The notes under the pieces are model-generated. The model was not told where the DNA came from. It saw only the letters and a list, made by a program, of their open reading frames with translations, and did not search any database. From NCBI GenBank assembly GCA_013373515.1, contig JABXHR010000137.1:1-36434 (forward strand): a DNA stretch of 36,434 nt, given 5' to 3'. Within the stretch, counting starts at the first letter, position 1. Each line of letters opens with the position of its first letter. Origin of the DNA: Gammaproteobacteria bacterium (GTDB lineage Bacteria > Pseudomonadota > Gammaproteobacteria > JABXHR01). The translations under genes were made by a program, and so were the position numbers. Shown here piece by piece: positions 1 through 8,439 of this stretch.

Positions 1-1
1 C

Positions 2-52
2 GTCATCGGTGTCGTCATTTTAAATGTCTATTCGGTGCACACCACCGATTAA
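2..52 (+). CDS. C-terminal tail of an unidentified protein (partial)
   Basis: One frame from base 2 stays open to a TAA at 50-52 and reads as a short hydrophobic stretch (VIGVVILNVY) followed by a polar end (SVHTTD). This resembles the last residues of a membrane-anchored protein whose body lies before the window. Only 16 codons are visible, so chance cannot be excluded and no family can be named. Confidence 0.3.
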   Translation, partial: VIGVVILNVYSVHTTD

Positions 53-125
53 ACACCCATCCCCTCCCCTCTGATGGCGTTAAATTTGCTTGTGAATTGG
101 GCACAAACCCAAACCGCACAGATGC

Positions 126-2222
126 ATGACGCTAAATACGCTCTCTCCCACACCACTCAAACACCATCTCAATGTCTGCATTGGCGCCGCCGATGGGCAG
201 CTCCTCACGCTGCTGGCCGGTCGAACGGACTGGCAAAGTTACGATTGGCTGATCATTGTTACCGATGACGAGCGCGACAAAATCCGTCAACAAGCCAAGC
301 TTAAGCTGCCACACTTTCACAAGCTCAAGGTTATAAAGCTTGACGAGCTCAAAGACACCCTCGATCGCAATTATCAGCAAGCCTTGATGGGCAAGAACAC
401 TGTACTGATCAACGCCGAGGGATTACATAGCCGCTATCTCGCGCTGTACCAATCGGCCGAAACCGAGATCAAAGCACGCTCAGCGTATCTAAGTGCACAG
501 CACACATTAATCGTCCATTTAGAGGCGGGGCTGCGCAATCTCGGTGACAATCTAGTCAAAGCGGCCGAAATCGCGCCACACCTAGCGGGCAGCACCATCG
601 TGGTATGTGCGGCAGGGCCATCACTGGATGAGCAAATTAAATGGCTCAAAGCCCATAACGACCGAGTGGTCGTGGTGGCGATATCGCGCGTTGCCAAGCG
701 CTTGGCCGACGCCGGCATTCGAGTCCATTTCGTTGTGGCCAGTGACCCCTTTGCCTACAACTTCAACGTCAGCGCCGGCATGTACGCGATTGAACCCAAA
801 CCCATTCTACTGACCAGTTGGCATGTTTGCAGTCGCGTCCTCGGCAACTGGACAGGACCAAAAGCTTACCTCGGCAACACCACGCCCTGGATTGAGGATG
901 ACAACATTGAAGCCATAGGGCCAACAGTGACCAACGCCGCGCTAGAGTTCGCGCTTCGATCGAAGCCCGCTGAAATTATCCTTGCCGGCGTCGACTTATG
1001 CTACGGCAAGCAGGGACATACTCACTGCTCAGGCAGCATCGAGCACGCCGCTGGCGCGGCAGCATGGAATAACGACTTACCCGTCGTCACAGGCAGTGGC
1101 AGACAAGCCTACGCCCGCGACTACATGATCTCTGCCGCACGGTTGCTCGGCGAACAAATCGCTGCCGTCAAATACAAAGACGTTATCAACCTCAACCCCG
1201 ATGCGCTCAAAATCGACGGTGTAAAATACCGCGAGAGTATCCAATTCGAAATATCGCCGGTGACACCCGATTTCGAGGCGATTAGAACAGTGCTGACGCA
1301 GGCGAATGTTCGCCAAATTCTCAGCGACCGCGAAAAAGCGCTCAGTAAATTTCGCTATGAGCTGGCACAAATCAAATCTCATGCCCAAGCGGGTGTGAAG
1401 CTATCTGCAAATGTGCCTAGCAGCCCGCAGAAACAGCAGCAGATTTTTAACAAACTCAAAAAAACTGCCATTGCTATCAAAAAGCATCAACGAACGCGTC
1501 ATTTGCTCACCCGAACCATGGGGTATTTATTTGGTTCGGCACTGCGCGGCACGGCCACCGACGCCCTTGAAAACGCTGAGGCCATCGAACGCTCGCACGG
1601 TATCAATCAGGCCTTTGTCGCATCCAGTCAAGCCCTTGATCAGCTGGCACAACAAGGCGAGGCGGCACTGCGTATTCGTCAGCAAGAGCTCGACGAGCCC
1701 ATCGACGAACAACTCTATGAAAACTGGCTTTCAGCCGAAACCCCCAATCGCGCTAATCTGTTTAACAACCAGGCGTTGATTACCCGGGCGCAGGTAGACT
1801 TTGCGGCATTCAAAGCTCGAGCCAAAGACGTACACAAGCGCAATATCGACAAGCGCATTCCGACCCAAAGCCAACTCTACGTGCGCTGTAAGGCCGCCTT
1901 TGCCAAACGTGAAATTGGCCTCTTGGTCAACGCCATTGAGGTGGTTGAAAGCCATTTCCAAGACACCACAAAAGCGCAGTTTTCCAACTGGATTCAAGCC
2001 ATGGTCTATGAATTGGCCGGAAAAGATGATCAAGCAATTCAGCATTATCTTGTCACCGCCCAAGTGGAGACCACCGGTTTGGCCGAGACGGCGCTGTTAC
2101 AAATGTTATCGTTGCTATTGAAAAACAAACAGTTAGGCGATGCCCTCAACGTGGCGCAAGTGCTGTTTGAGATGAACTGTGAGCACAAAAATTTATTGGA
2201 CAAAATAAAATCAGCGGCTTGA
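126..2222 (+). CDS. Maf/DUF115-family protein (6-hydroxymethylpterin pyrophosphokinase MptE-like; flagellin glycosyltransferase type)
   Basis: The 698-residue protein carries the DUF115/MAF Rossmann-like core from about residue 155. This starts with a strand (STIVVCAAGPSLDE) containing the family GPSL loop, followed by VVVVAISRVAKRLADAGI and HFVVASDP. The middle segment IILAGVDLCYG also fits the family. In bacteria, proteins of this type (Maf) attach nonulosonic acids such as pseudaminic acid to flagellins in the cytoplasm, and the archaeal relative MptE is a pterin pyrophosphokinase. The C-terminal 90 residues look helical and TPR-like (YELAGKDDQAIQHYL). The ATG at 126 has only a weak ribosome site. 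No flagellin or sugar-biosynthesis gene is visible beside it, so the glycosylation role is inferred from family only. Confidence 0.72.
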   Translation: MTLNTLSPTPLKHHLNVCIGAADGQLLTLLAGRTDWQSYDWLIIVTDDERDKIRQQAKLKLPHFHKLKVIKLDELKDTLDRNYQQALMGKNTVLINAEGLHSRYLALYQSAETEIKARSAYLSAQHTLIVHLEAGLRNLGDNLVKAAEIAPHLAGSTIVVCAAGPSLDEQIKWLKAHNDRVVVVAISRVAKRLADAGIRVHFVVASDPFAYNFNVSAGMYAIEPKPILLTSWHVCSRVLGNWTGPKAYLGNTTPWIEDDNIEAIGPTVTNAALEFALRSKPAEIILAGVDLCYGKQGHTHCSGSIEHAAGAAAWNNDLPVVTGSGRQAYARDYMISAARLLGEQIAAVKYKDVINLNPDALKIDGVKYRESIQFEISPVTPDFEAIRTVLTQANVRQILSDREKALSKFRYELAQIKSHAQAGVKLSANVPSSPQKQQQIFNKLKKTAIAIKKHQRTRHLLTRTMGYLFGSALRGTATDALENAEAIERSHGINQAFVASSQALDQLAQQGEAALRIRQQELDEPIDEQLYENWLSAETPNRANLFNNQALITRAQVDFAAFKARAKDVHKRNIDKRIPTQSQLYVRCKAAFAKREIGLLVNAIEVVESHFQDTTKAQFSNWIQAMVYELAGKDDQAIQHYLVTAQVETTGLAETALLQMLSLLLKNKQLGDALNVAQVLFEMNCEHKNLLDKIKSAA

Positions 2223-2267
2223 ATTGATGTGACCATAGTCACAGCTAAACCTATAAGAGATTCCTAG

Positions 2268-3668
2268 ATGTTAACGCGAGACGACACGATATCGACCCAG
2301 CAAAAAGCGCTGTCTATTAACCTCGACGAGCACAAATACGGCAGCATCGTTGAGATCGGCGCAGGCCAAGAGGTCGCCCGACAATTCTTCAAAGCCGGTG
2401 CGGCCGCGGGCACCATCGCCAAAACCAGCTCTGCGTATGACATGACCATGAGCGACTCGATTTATGGCAAGGCAGGTCGCTACGTCAGCCGTGAACGCGT
2501 GCATCAAATGCTCGACTACGAATTTAAGCAGTGTGTCGAAATTCTCACACCAGTGCGCCCAAAGCTGTCGACCTACTTTAGCTACGCCGCCACGGTCACC
2601 GCACGCAGCTTCAAAGGCGGCAACGAATGCCATGGCTGGATTGGCGTGAAGTTACAGCTGCGCCCCAAAGAAGACCCGTGCGAGATCATCTGCCACGTAC
2701 GCATGCTGGACAACTCCAACGATTTGCAATCTGAAGCCCTAGGCATATTGGGCGTCAATTTGATTTATGGCGCGTTTAAGTACAACTCCAATCCAACATG
2801 GTTGATCCAATCGCTGCACGATGGTTTGAGCATGGATCGTATTGAGGTGGACTTAATTAACTTCTCAGGCCCCGGCTTCGACTACATCGACAATCGCCTC
2901 ACCAATCTGCACCTAGTCAGCGCCAAGCTGACGCGTGCAGTGTTGTTTGACGCCAATGGCGTGCCCCAAGTACCAAGAGATTTCCTGTATAAACGTCCCG
3001 TTGTCGTGCTGCGCGGCTCTTACAAACCCCCGACTTTATCGCACCGTGATATGGAAACCTGCGCCGTGTCGATGCTATCGGCAAGCGACGATATCGCACC
3101 AGAGAAATTTGTGCGCTTGGCTGAAATCTCCATTTCAGATTTGATGGGCGAGAATCGTTTAGACGATGAAGATTTTCTTGCGCGCGTAGACTTGGCCAAT
3201 GCCATGGGCTTCCCAGTGCTACTGTCGGACTACGTGCGTTATTTCAGTCTGCGCACCTGGATTCGCCGCCACACCAAAGAACCTATCGGCATCGTGATGA
3301 AAACGCTCGATGTCGAAAAATACCTATTTAATGCCGATCTCTACAGCGGACTCGATGGCCAAACACTCGAAGGTTTGGGTAAGCTGTTTGCCGATAATAC
3401 CCGCGTGTTGGTCGCCCCTGTGATTCGCAATGGCGAGCTACAAACCTTGGAGAATGTAAGCATCCCTGAGGATCAAAGCCTGATTGCCAAGCAGTTGATT
3501 AAAAACAAGAAACTGCTTGAACTCGAAGGCTACAACGAGGAGTTGCTCGCCATATCCGCGCGGGAAATCATCGGTAAAATCCCAAGCGATGACGACAGCT
3601 GGGAGCCCATGCTCGACCCCAATGCACTGAAAATCATCAAACAACGAAAGCTATTTGGTTGCCCATAA
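2268..3668 (+). CDS. Conserved protein of unknown function (often labelled TonB-dependent receptor or nicotinate-nucleotide adenylyltransferase)
   Basis: This 466-residue soluble-looking protein follows the Maf-like gene by 45 bp on the same strand. Its N-terminus has the signature VEIGAGQEVARQFFKAGAAA (residues 27-46), followed by GTIAKTSSAYDMTMSD and then IYGKAGRYV. I recall this signature from a conserved proteobacterial family that databases label inconsistently. No signal peptide, TonB box or barrel is present, so the receptor label would be wrong here. There is also no clear HxGH nucleotidyltransferase motif. Charged, soluble composition suggests a cytoplasmic protein. The start ATG follows a purine-rich AAGAGA. 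Function is left open. Confidence 0.6.
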   Translation: MLTRDDTISTQQKALSINLDEHKYGSIVEIGAGQEVARQFFKAGAAAGTIAKTSSAYDMTMSDSIYGKAGRYVSRERVHQMLDYEFKQCVEILTPVRPKLSTYFSYAATVTARSFKGGNECHGWIGVKLQLRPKEDPCEIICHVRMLDNSNDLQSEALGILGVNLIYGAFKYNSNPTWLIQSLHDGLSMDRIEVDLINFSGPGFDYIDNRLTNLHLVSAKLTRAVLFDANGVPQVPRDFLYKRPVVVLRGSYKPPTLSHRDMETCAVSMLSASDDIAPEKFVRLAEISISDLMGENRLDDEDFLARVDLANAMGFPVLLSDYVRYFSLRTWIRRHTKEPIGIVMKTLDVEKYLFNADLYSGLDGQTLEGLGKLFADNTRVLVAPVIRNGELQTLENVSIPEDQSLIAKQLIKNKKLLELEGYNEELLAISAREIIGKIPSDDDSWEPMLDPNALKIIKQRKLFGCP

Positions 3669-3707
3669 CACCGGGCTTTTGAGTTTTACAAACGCCTGCA
3701 ATGGTTT

Positions 3708-3741
3708 AACATGCTTTTTATTTGCATCATAAAAGCATGTT
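3708..3741. promoter_or_regulatory. 11-bp perfect inverted repeat over the truncated-globin start; NsrR-like
   Basis: AACATGCTTTT (3708-3718) is repeated as its exact reverse complement at 3731-3741, 12 bases apart. The first arm plus the next 12 bases (3708-3730) also fits the 11-1-11 layout of gammaproteobacterial NsrR sites (AANATGCATTT-N-AAATGCATNTT). By eye 9 of 10 specified bases match in the left half and 7 of 10 in the right. NsrR represses nitric-oxide defence genes, which suits a globin target. The right arm contains the likely ATG. An alternative is an mRNA hairpin that masks the start. Confidence 0.45.
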
Positions 3742-4123
3742 TGGCGCACAAGACAGTTCTTATCAAGCCGCCGGGGCAGAACCTGGCATTCGCGCCCTGT
3801 GCGCGGCGTTTTACCACCATATGGATCGAGAGGCACAAGCAAGCACCATTCGCAGCTGGCACAAAGACGATCTAGATGACATGGCCGACCGATTGGCCTC
3901 TTTTGTCTGTGGCTGGCTCGGCGGGCCAAGGCTCTACAGCCAAAAATTTGGACCAATTTCGATTCCAAGCTATCACCAGCAATTCGACATTGGCGAAGCC
4001 GAACGTGACGCGTGGATTCATTGCATGGATCTTGCGATTGAGGAGCAAAACTGGGACGCCGATTTCAAGCGCTATCTCAAAGCGCAATTTAGAATTCCTG
4101 CCGAGCGCTGCCGCTCACGCTAA
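3737..4123 (+). CDS. Group II truncated hemoglobin (trHbO-like)
   Basis: This is a 128-residue heme protein expected to bind O2 or NO in the cytoplasm. Sequence hallmarks are FYHHMD in helix B with the B10 Tyr at about 26, GWLGGPRLYSQKFG at 59-72, and the proximal-His region SYHQQFDIGEAERDAWIHCM. There His80 is the F8 heme ligand and Trp93 the group II G8 residue. An in-frame TTG exists 15 bases upstream. The ATG at 3737 is preferred because the family starts there, although no good Shine-Dalgarno sequence is visible. The 3' end overlaps the converging GyrI-like gene by 9 bp. A role in NO or oxygen handling is inferred from the family, the second globin nearby and the NsrR-like repeat. Confidence 0.85.
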   Translation: MFGAQDSSYQAAGAEPGIRALCAAFYHHMDREAQASTIRSWHKDDLDDMADRLASFVCGWLGGPRLYSQKFGPISIPSYHQQFDIGEAERDAWIHCMDLAIEEQNWDADFKRYLKAQFRIPAERCRSR

Positions 4124-4585
4124 GACAATGGGCAGATAAACTTCGGTAATCATATCGGCCGGCGCAACCGCTGGGCCGACATTGACATAATCAAAAATCA
4201 TCGGGCGATTCACATCGAGCAAATAACCGGATTCTGGCAACCACTCGCGATACAAATACGCTGCCGCTCGGTTATTAAAACGAGAGCCCACATCGCGCGC
4301 CATGGCGTAACCCCCCCCTGGAATCTGCCTTGCCACAGCACCTTGCGGATTGGCCGCAATTGGCGGCTCAAACGCCACGCAGCTATCCATAAAATAGTCA
4401 TCCGCTGAGGTGGTCGCTGGATCGGCGTAATACAATGCAAAAGTCGTATGTGGCGCTGGCTTTGCACCATTGGCAATTCGCCAGTCGATCATTTTGCGAA
4501 CCGTTTGGATTTCAAGTTCGGGCGCACCGTGATGACGAATGGCCGCAACGTGAATGGCGCTGCGCTCGGTGATCTCTACTTTCAT
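4115..4585 (-). CDS. GyrI-like / AraC effector-binding domain protein
   Basis: The 156-residue protein consists of a single GyrI-like small-molecule-binding domain. It opens with VEITERSAIHVAAIRHHGA, the typical first strand and HxG segment. It contains FALYYADPATT and the late YREWLPESGYLLD, matching the (Y)xxWL...G(Y) end of the fold. No helix-turn-helix is attached, so it is a stand-alone ligand-binding or cyclopropanoid-hydrolase-like member rather than a regulator. A GAGGT ribosome site lies 6 bases before the ATG. It is divergent from the CAP gene and converges on the truncated globin, sharing 9 bp. Ligand unknown. Confidence 0.78.
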   Translation of the reverse strand: MKVEITERSAIHVAAIRHHGAPELEIQTVRKMIDWRIANGAKPAPHTTFALYYADPATTSADDYFMDSCVAFEPPIAANPQGAVARQIPGGGYAMARDVGSRFNNRAAAYLYREWLPESGYLLDVNRPMIFDYVNVGPAVAPADMITEVYLPIVLA

Positions 4586-4684
4586 CGCTTACCTCGATAT
4601 CAACGATTTTGTCAGTGGCTGCGCTAGCCTTGGCTTTTTGGCAAATGCATCCATATCTTCAATGCCCTTGTTGAGATCGAAAAC

Positions 4685-5932
4685 ATGCCCAAAGCAGTGT
4701 GCAACTTAACTTTGCCGATTTGTGTCCTCGGTCTGATCGCGTTCTCCAGCCTGCCGAGCCACGCGGGTTCGGAGCGCTTCAGTACCCTGCCCCAAGATCC
4801 ACTGGCCCGCATCAATGCCATTCGCAAACAGGCGGGCATGCCCTCGTTAAACGCGAACAATGCCCTTAGCGCAGCGGCCAAAAATCACGCGCAATATCTG
4901 ATTTTCAACCCGACCGAAGGTCACGACCAAACGCCCGGCAATACTGGGTTTAGCGGTCAAAGCGTGGGCGACCGTGCCATCGACGCGGGCTACGCCAGCC
5001 GTGCCGTGGCAGAAAATATTTCACAGGGAACGGACAATCACGCACATTCAATCGATGAGCTAATGACAGCAATTTATCATCGATTTGCCTTTCTCGATTT
5101 TAGCAGCAATGAAGTGGGACTCGGCAGCGAACAGCAAGGCCCCAACCGAGCCTTTGTCTATGTCATGGGCAATGCGGCGCAAAACTCGCTTTGCCAACAG
5201 CCAGAGACATTCCGCTCAGGCCGTTACTACCACCAAATTTGTGCCGATAGCGCGCTTAAAATTGCCGAGGACGACTGGCTGGCAGCCAAGCACGCAGTGG
5301 CCCGTCAAGCCGATGATTTGGTGGTGTGGCCAGCGCCCAATAGCCGCGATGTGATTCCAGCATTCTATGAGGAAACACCAGACCCACTGCCAGACTTTGG
5401 CGTATCGGGCCAACCCATTTCCGTGCAAATCAACCCCACTGGTGAACTGGCAAACCAAGACGTCGTCATAGAATCTCTGAGGCTTTTCAAAGACGATACG
5501 CCGGTCGAGCCCCTTCGGAGGCTGGACCACGAAACAGATCCCAATGGCAAATTTACGCCGACGGAGTTTGCGTGGTTTCCGCTGAGCCGCCTGGACTGGA
5601 ATACCCGCTACACCGCCGAGCTGCAATACGAAGTCAACGGCGATGCTAGGGTTAAAACTTGGCACTTCCAAACTCGCGCCTTACCGAGCCCTCCGCTGAC
5701 CATTCGCGGCGATCAGTCTCTAAATGTGCTCTCTGGACAAACGTATTACTTGGTGTTCGCGCCTATCAAAGGACAGCCCACGCAGGATTTTCGCACCGAG
5801 TACGACAGCAGAATTAATTTGTCACTGGAGGCGGTGGATCACGATACGCTGGAAGTTACGCTAGCGGGTCCCCTGGGCGCTCGGGCCACCATCCATGCAG
5901 GGCCTTATTCGGTTGAATTGAGCCTCAATTAG
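4685..5932 (+). CDS. Secreted CAP (SCP/PR-1-like) domain protein
   Basis: The 415-residue precursor has a Sec signal peptide (hydrophobic LTLPICVLGLIAFSSLPSHA, likely cut after residue 27). A CAP domain follows at about residues 35-165: DPLARINAIRKQAGM, KNHAQYLIFN, GHDQTPG, AENIS and YHRFAFLDF give the usual helix and His/Glu cavity landmarks. The C-terminal 200 residues form a beta-rich, Ig-like region of unknown role. CAP proteins are extracytoplasmic and often bind lipids or ligands, but the bacterial role is poorly known. The stop TAG shares bases with the TAA of the globin on the other strand (TTAG, 5929-5932). Confidence 0.82.
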   Translation: MPKAVCNLTLPICVLGLIAFSSLPSHAGSERFSTLPQDPLARINAIRKQAGMPSLNANNALSAAAKNHAQYLIFNPTEGHDQTPGNTGFSGQSVGDRAIDAGYASRAVAENISQGTDNHAHSIDELMTAIYHRFAFLDFSSNEVGLGSEQQGPNRAFVYVMGNAAQNSLCQQPETFRSGRYYHQICADSALKIAEDDWLAAKHAVARQADDLVVWPAPNSRDVIPAFYEETPDPLPDFGVSGQPISVQINPTGELANQDVVIESLRLFKDDTPVEPLRRLDHETDPNGKFTPTEFAWFPLSRLDWNTRYTAELQYEVNGDARVKTWHFQTRALPSPPLTIRGDQSLNVLSGQTYYLVFAPIKGQPTQDFRTEYDSRINLSLEAVDHDTLEVTLAGPLGARATIHAGPYSVELSLN

Positions 5933-6402
5933 GCTGACTTGTCGAACTGCAAAAAGGTCTCGGTGTCGACTGGTGCCAAATCAAAGGCCTCGCCATAGGC
6001 TTCGTGCTTCATGTACTTTGACATCAAGCGAAAAAACGCGACCCAAGCCTGCCGAGTTGGCTTATCAAACGCCTCTTCCAGCACCATTTTGAAGGCAAAT
6101 AACATGGCATTGCCAAACAGCGTGTAGTGTTTTGGGGTAACGCCGTAATCGGCGTGGCGATTGGCGAGATTTTTTAGAACTGGTTCCAATGACTCAAAAT
6201 TGCGTGCTCGCGCCACTAACATGCCAAACGCTCGCCAGTAGGTCTGACCGTGTTCACGCATGTCCTCACCGAACAAGGTTCTGAGCCCCGGGTCATACTG
6301 AAATAGCTTGTTGAACAGATAATCACAAACCTCAGGCGAGCGAGCGCGCAAATGATCATAAGACGACCAAATGACTTCGATTTGCTGCTCTGTTAGGTAC
6401 AT
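5929..6402 (-). CDS. Single-domain globin (bacterial hemoglobin, Vgb-like)
   Basis: This 157-residue globin of the bacterial-hemoglobin/flavohemoglobin class starts YLTEQQIEVIWSSYDHL and carries YDPGLRTLFGEDM in the CD region. The proximal segment NRHADYGVTPKHYTLFG is equivalent to Vgb KHCQAGV...HY, so His83 is the probable heme ligand. There is no FAD/NAD reductase domain, so it is not a flavohemoprotein. An in-frame GTG at 6423 would add seven residues. The ATG at 6402 is chosen because GGAAT lies 6-7 bases upstream and homologues start near there. It likely binds O2 or NO in the cytoplasm. It sits 1.8 kb from an unrelated truncated globin, suggesting a shared respiratory or nitrosative theme. 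Confidence 0.83.
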   Translation of the reverse strand: MYLTEQQIEVIWSSYDHLRARSPEVCDYLFNKLFQYDPGLRTLFGEDMREHGQTYWRAFGMLVARARNFESLEPVLKNLANRHADYGVTPKHYTLFGNAMLFAFKMVLEEAFDKPTRQAWVAFFRLMSKYMKHEAYGEAFDLAPVDTETFLQFDKSA

Positions 6403-6474
6403 AAATGATTCCGCGATCCGCACTGCGAAACATCGACCAATTCACAGTTTTCTAAACCCCTGTTTAGGTAAACC

Positions 6475-7242
6475 TCAACGCAGTCGGAGTTGCTGCAGCA
6501 GCGATTTGGGCTGTTGCTGTTGGAAAATGGCCGCTATCTGCGAAATCGACGCATCGTCTACGCCATCAATCAAATGCCGATAAAAGCCAAGCAGCTCATT
6601 GGTGATACTGAGGTAATTACAATCTGGGCTTTGGTTCAGCAGATTTGCCAATGCGCTGGAGAGTGTATCTAGACTCTGGGTTTCAACCTCTACTGCAATT
6701 GCTGCCAACGCATTTTCCGCGTAGTCCGGGTGATAGCCCCACTGTGTGGCAAAGTAGACTGTGATCGCGGGAAAGGTCTCCGTGTCCACATTTGAAATTT
6801 TAAGTGCAACGGCGGCCATTAATTCATAGAGGGCGACAGCCAAGACATCGAGCGGCGTGTTGATATAGTGTGGAATCACTTGCACCCGTGTTTGCGCATG
6901 CCGTTCCAAGTATTTAGATACGCCATACCAAGCACCGCCGCCTGCTAGCGAGGCCGCAATGACCCATCCAAGCGGCGTTACCGCAGTGCCAAAGCCCAGT
7001 AGCCCCAACACACCACCCTTAGCGAAGAAAGTACTGGCCACCACCGATGAGCTTGCCACGGCGCCGGCCGTGCCTGCAGCCCCCATCACATCCCAGAGCC
7101 GGTAAAGGTTTTTCTTGAGTTTGAGTGAGATATAGGCGTCCTCGCCGATGGCGAGCTGTGCCTTGAAAATCAGAGGCTGTGAGACAACCGTATCGACCCC
7201 AGCTAGGTCTACCGGCTTTGCATTAGAGGTAGAGGTTGTCAT
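6475..7242 (-). CDS. Unknown protein with Gly/Ala-rich hydrophobic hairpin, possibly TerB-like helices
   Basis: The 255-residue protein has a polar N-terminus, then a glycine- and alanine-rich hydrophobic block of about 55 residues (GTAGAVASSSVVAS, then GVLGLLGFGTAVTPLGWVI and ASLAGGGAWYG). This could form a membrane hairpin. The C-terminal half is helical and acidic (LYELMAAVALKISNVD, FATQWGYHPDY) and faintly resembles TerB-type helical domains. That match is a guess. A TTG at 7269 would add nine residues; the ATG at 7242 is favoured. It is 48 bp behind the small gene at 7291-7614, probably in one operon. The C-terminus ends in a Gln-rich, basic tail. Confidence 0.55.
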   Translation of the reverse strand: MTTSTSNAKPVDLAGVDTVVSQPLIFKAQLAIGEDAYISLKLKKNLYRLWDVMGAAGTAGAVASSSVVASTFFAKGGVLGLLGFGTAVTPLGWVIAASLAGGGAWYGVSKYLERHAQTRVQVIPHYINTPLDVLAVALYELMAAVALKISNVDTETFPAITVYFATQWGYHPDYAENALAAIAVEVETQSLDTLSSALANLLNQSPDCNYLSITNELLGFYRHLIDGVDDASISQIAAIFQQQQPKSLLQQLRLR

Positions 7243-7290
7243 TTGGAAAATTGGCGGTCCATCGCGCAATTATATCCAGAGTCTGTCGAG

Positions 7291-7614
7291 TTAGCGCACC
7301 AAAACGAGGGTCGAAACAACTTTGCTCGTGGTCGTGGCAGCGCTGCTATTCTCGCCGTCACCGCTGTACTCGATGGACACCGTGGTTTCGACGGAATCTG
7401 TCATGCTTAACGCTTCGAGTATTAGCTCGGATACGTCAGTTGAAACCGCTGCACGCTCTAATGATTCTGCAGTCACTCGATTGACTGCCGTCGGTAATTC
7501 AACCTTATTCATCACCTGCTCTGCGCGAGTGTAGAAGGCGTCATATTCTGCGAGGAATTTTTCCTCAAATGCCTGCGTCGACAGGCTAGCGTCAATTTTG
7601 GACATGGGCGTCAT
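7291..7614 (-). CDS. Small hypothetical protein
   Basis: The 107-residue protein is acidic and soluble. It has a helical start (AFEEKFLAEYDAFYTRAEQV) and a Ser/Thr-rich C-terminal third (DGENSSAATTTSKVVST). I recognise no family. Two in-frame ATGs, at 7614 and 7605, are both possible and neither has a strong ribosome site. It is the first gene of a likely two-gene unit with 6475-7242 and is transcribed divergently from the TetR gene at 7828. That arrangement makes it a candidate target of this regulator. Confidence 0.5.
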   Translation of the reverse strand: MTPMSKIDASLSTQAFEEKFLAEYDAFYTRAEQVMNKVELPTAVNRVTAESLERAAVSTDVSELILEALSMTDSVETTVSIEYSGDGENSSAATTTSKVVSTLVLVR

Positions 7615-7792
7615 TTCTAGTGGTTGTTCGCAGAGACAGTAAGGGATCCGTCATTGCAGGCCAACGAATAAACCCTAAATTTGTGAGCAGGCGCGAAAAA
7701 GCTGAGCCGGACATTAAAGAAAGTCGCATTTTGCACAAGCTTGCGTGGCGGATTGAAGCTGATGTCCAATCTGCCGATACCCTTTGAAGTGC

Positions 7793-7798
7793 TATAAT
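7793..7798 (+). promoter_or_regulatory. Perfect -10 box for the TetR gene
   Basis: TATAAT occurs 30 bases before the ATG at 7828, in the divergent intergenic region. The best -35 at the right distance (CTGCCG, 7771-7776, 16-bp spacing) is weak, as often seen where an autoregulator controls access. Confidence 0.5.
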
Positions 7799-7827
7799 TT
7801 TTAACTCGCAGGCCCCTAAAATACCCT

Positions 7828-8439
7828 ATGCCAGATCCTACGCTCAGCAAACGCGAACAGAATAAACAATTCAACCGTAATGCCATTTTGCAATCAGCCA
7901 AGTTGGAGTTTGCCGCGCACGGATTTAACGGTGCCAACCTGACTCAAATTATCGAGCACAGCGGCTTGGCCACGGGCACTTTTTACAAGTATTTTGACAA
8001 CAAAGAAACCCTCTATGCGGCGGTGTCTAGCCAGTTGGCCGAGGAAGTGTCGGAAATTCTACGCAACTGTTATAAGGCCACTCAACTCCCCGAGCCCTAC
8101 ATCCAATTGGTGCTGCAAGAGGTTGCGATGTTCGTTATCAAAGACCCGAGCAATCTGGATTTTGTGCTGCGCAACAACAGCATCATCGCCGAGTCGCTCG
8201 GCGGCAAGGGGCCCTGGGCGCAGATCACCGTCCAGCTACGTGAATATTTGGAGTTTGCCGTCAACCAACAGATGCTGCCCAAGCAGGACACAGGATTGAT
8301 GATTCAAGCCCTACTAGGCAGCGCCTCTGCGGTTTTATCCTATATCGCTAACGACTGCAAATCCTTGATCGAAAAGCAGCAGGCGCTTGAGTTTTTGGGG
8401 CGTTTTATCAGCAACGCCATATTGACCAAACGGACCTGA
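7828..8439 (+). CDS. TetR/AcrR-family transcriptional regulator
   Basis: The 203-residue protein has an N-terminal TetR helix-turn-helix at about residues 17-62: NRNAILQSAKLEFAAHGFNG, then LTQIIEHSGLATGTFYKYF with the diagnostic GTFYKYFDNKETL. The C-terminal ligand domain is unassigned. The family represses neighbouring genes until a small ligand binds. Candidate targets are itself and the divergent small genes at 6475-7614. The convergent OmpW gene abuts it with zero spacing (stop at 8439, next stop from 8440). Ligand is not predictable from sequence. Confidence 0.85.
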   Translation: MPDPTLSKREQNKQFNRNAILQSAKLEFAAHGFNGANLTQIIEHSGLATGTFYKYFDNKETLYAAVSSQLAEEVSEILRNCYKATQLPEPYIQLVLQEVAMFVIKDPSNLDFVLRNNSIIAESLGGKGPWAQITVQLREYLEFAVNQQMLPKQDTGLMIQALLGSASAVLSYIANDCKSLIEKQQALEFLGRFISNAILTKRT

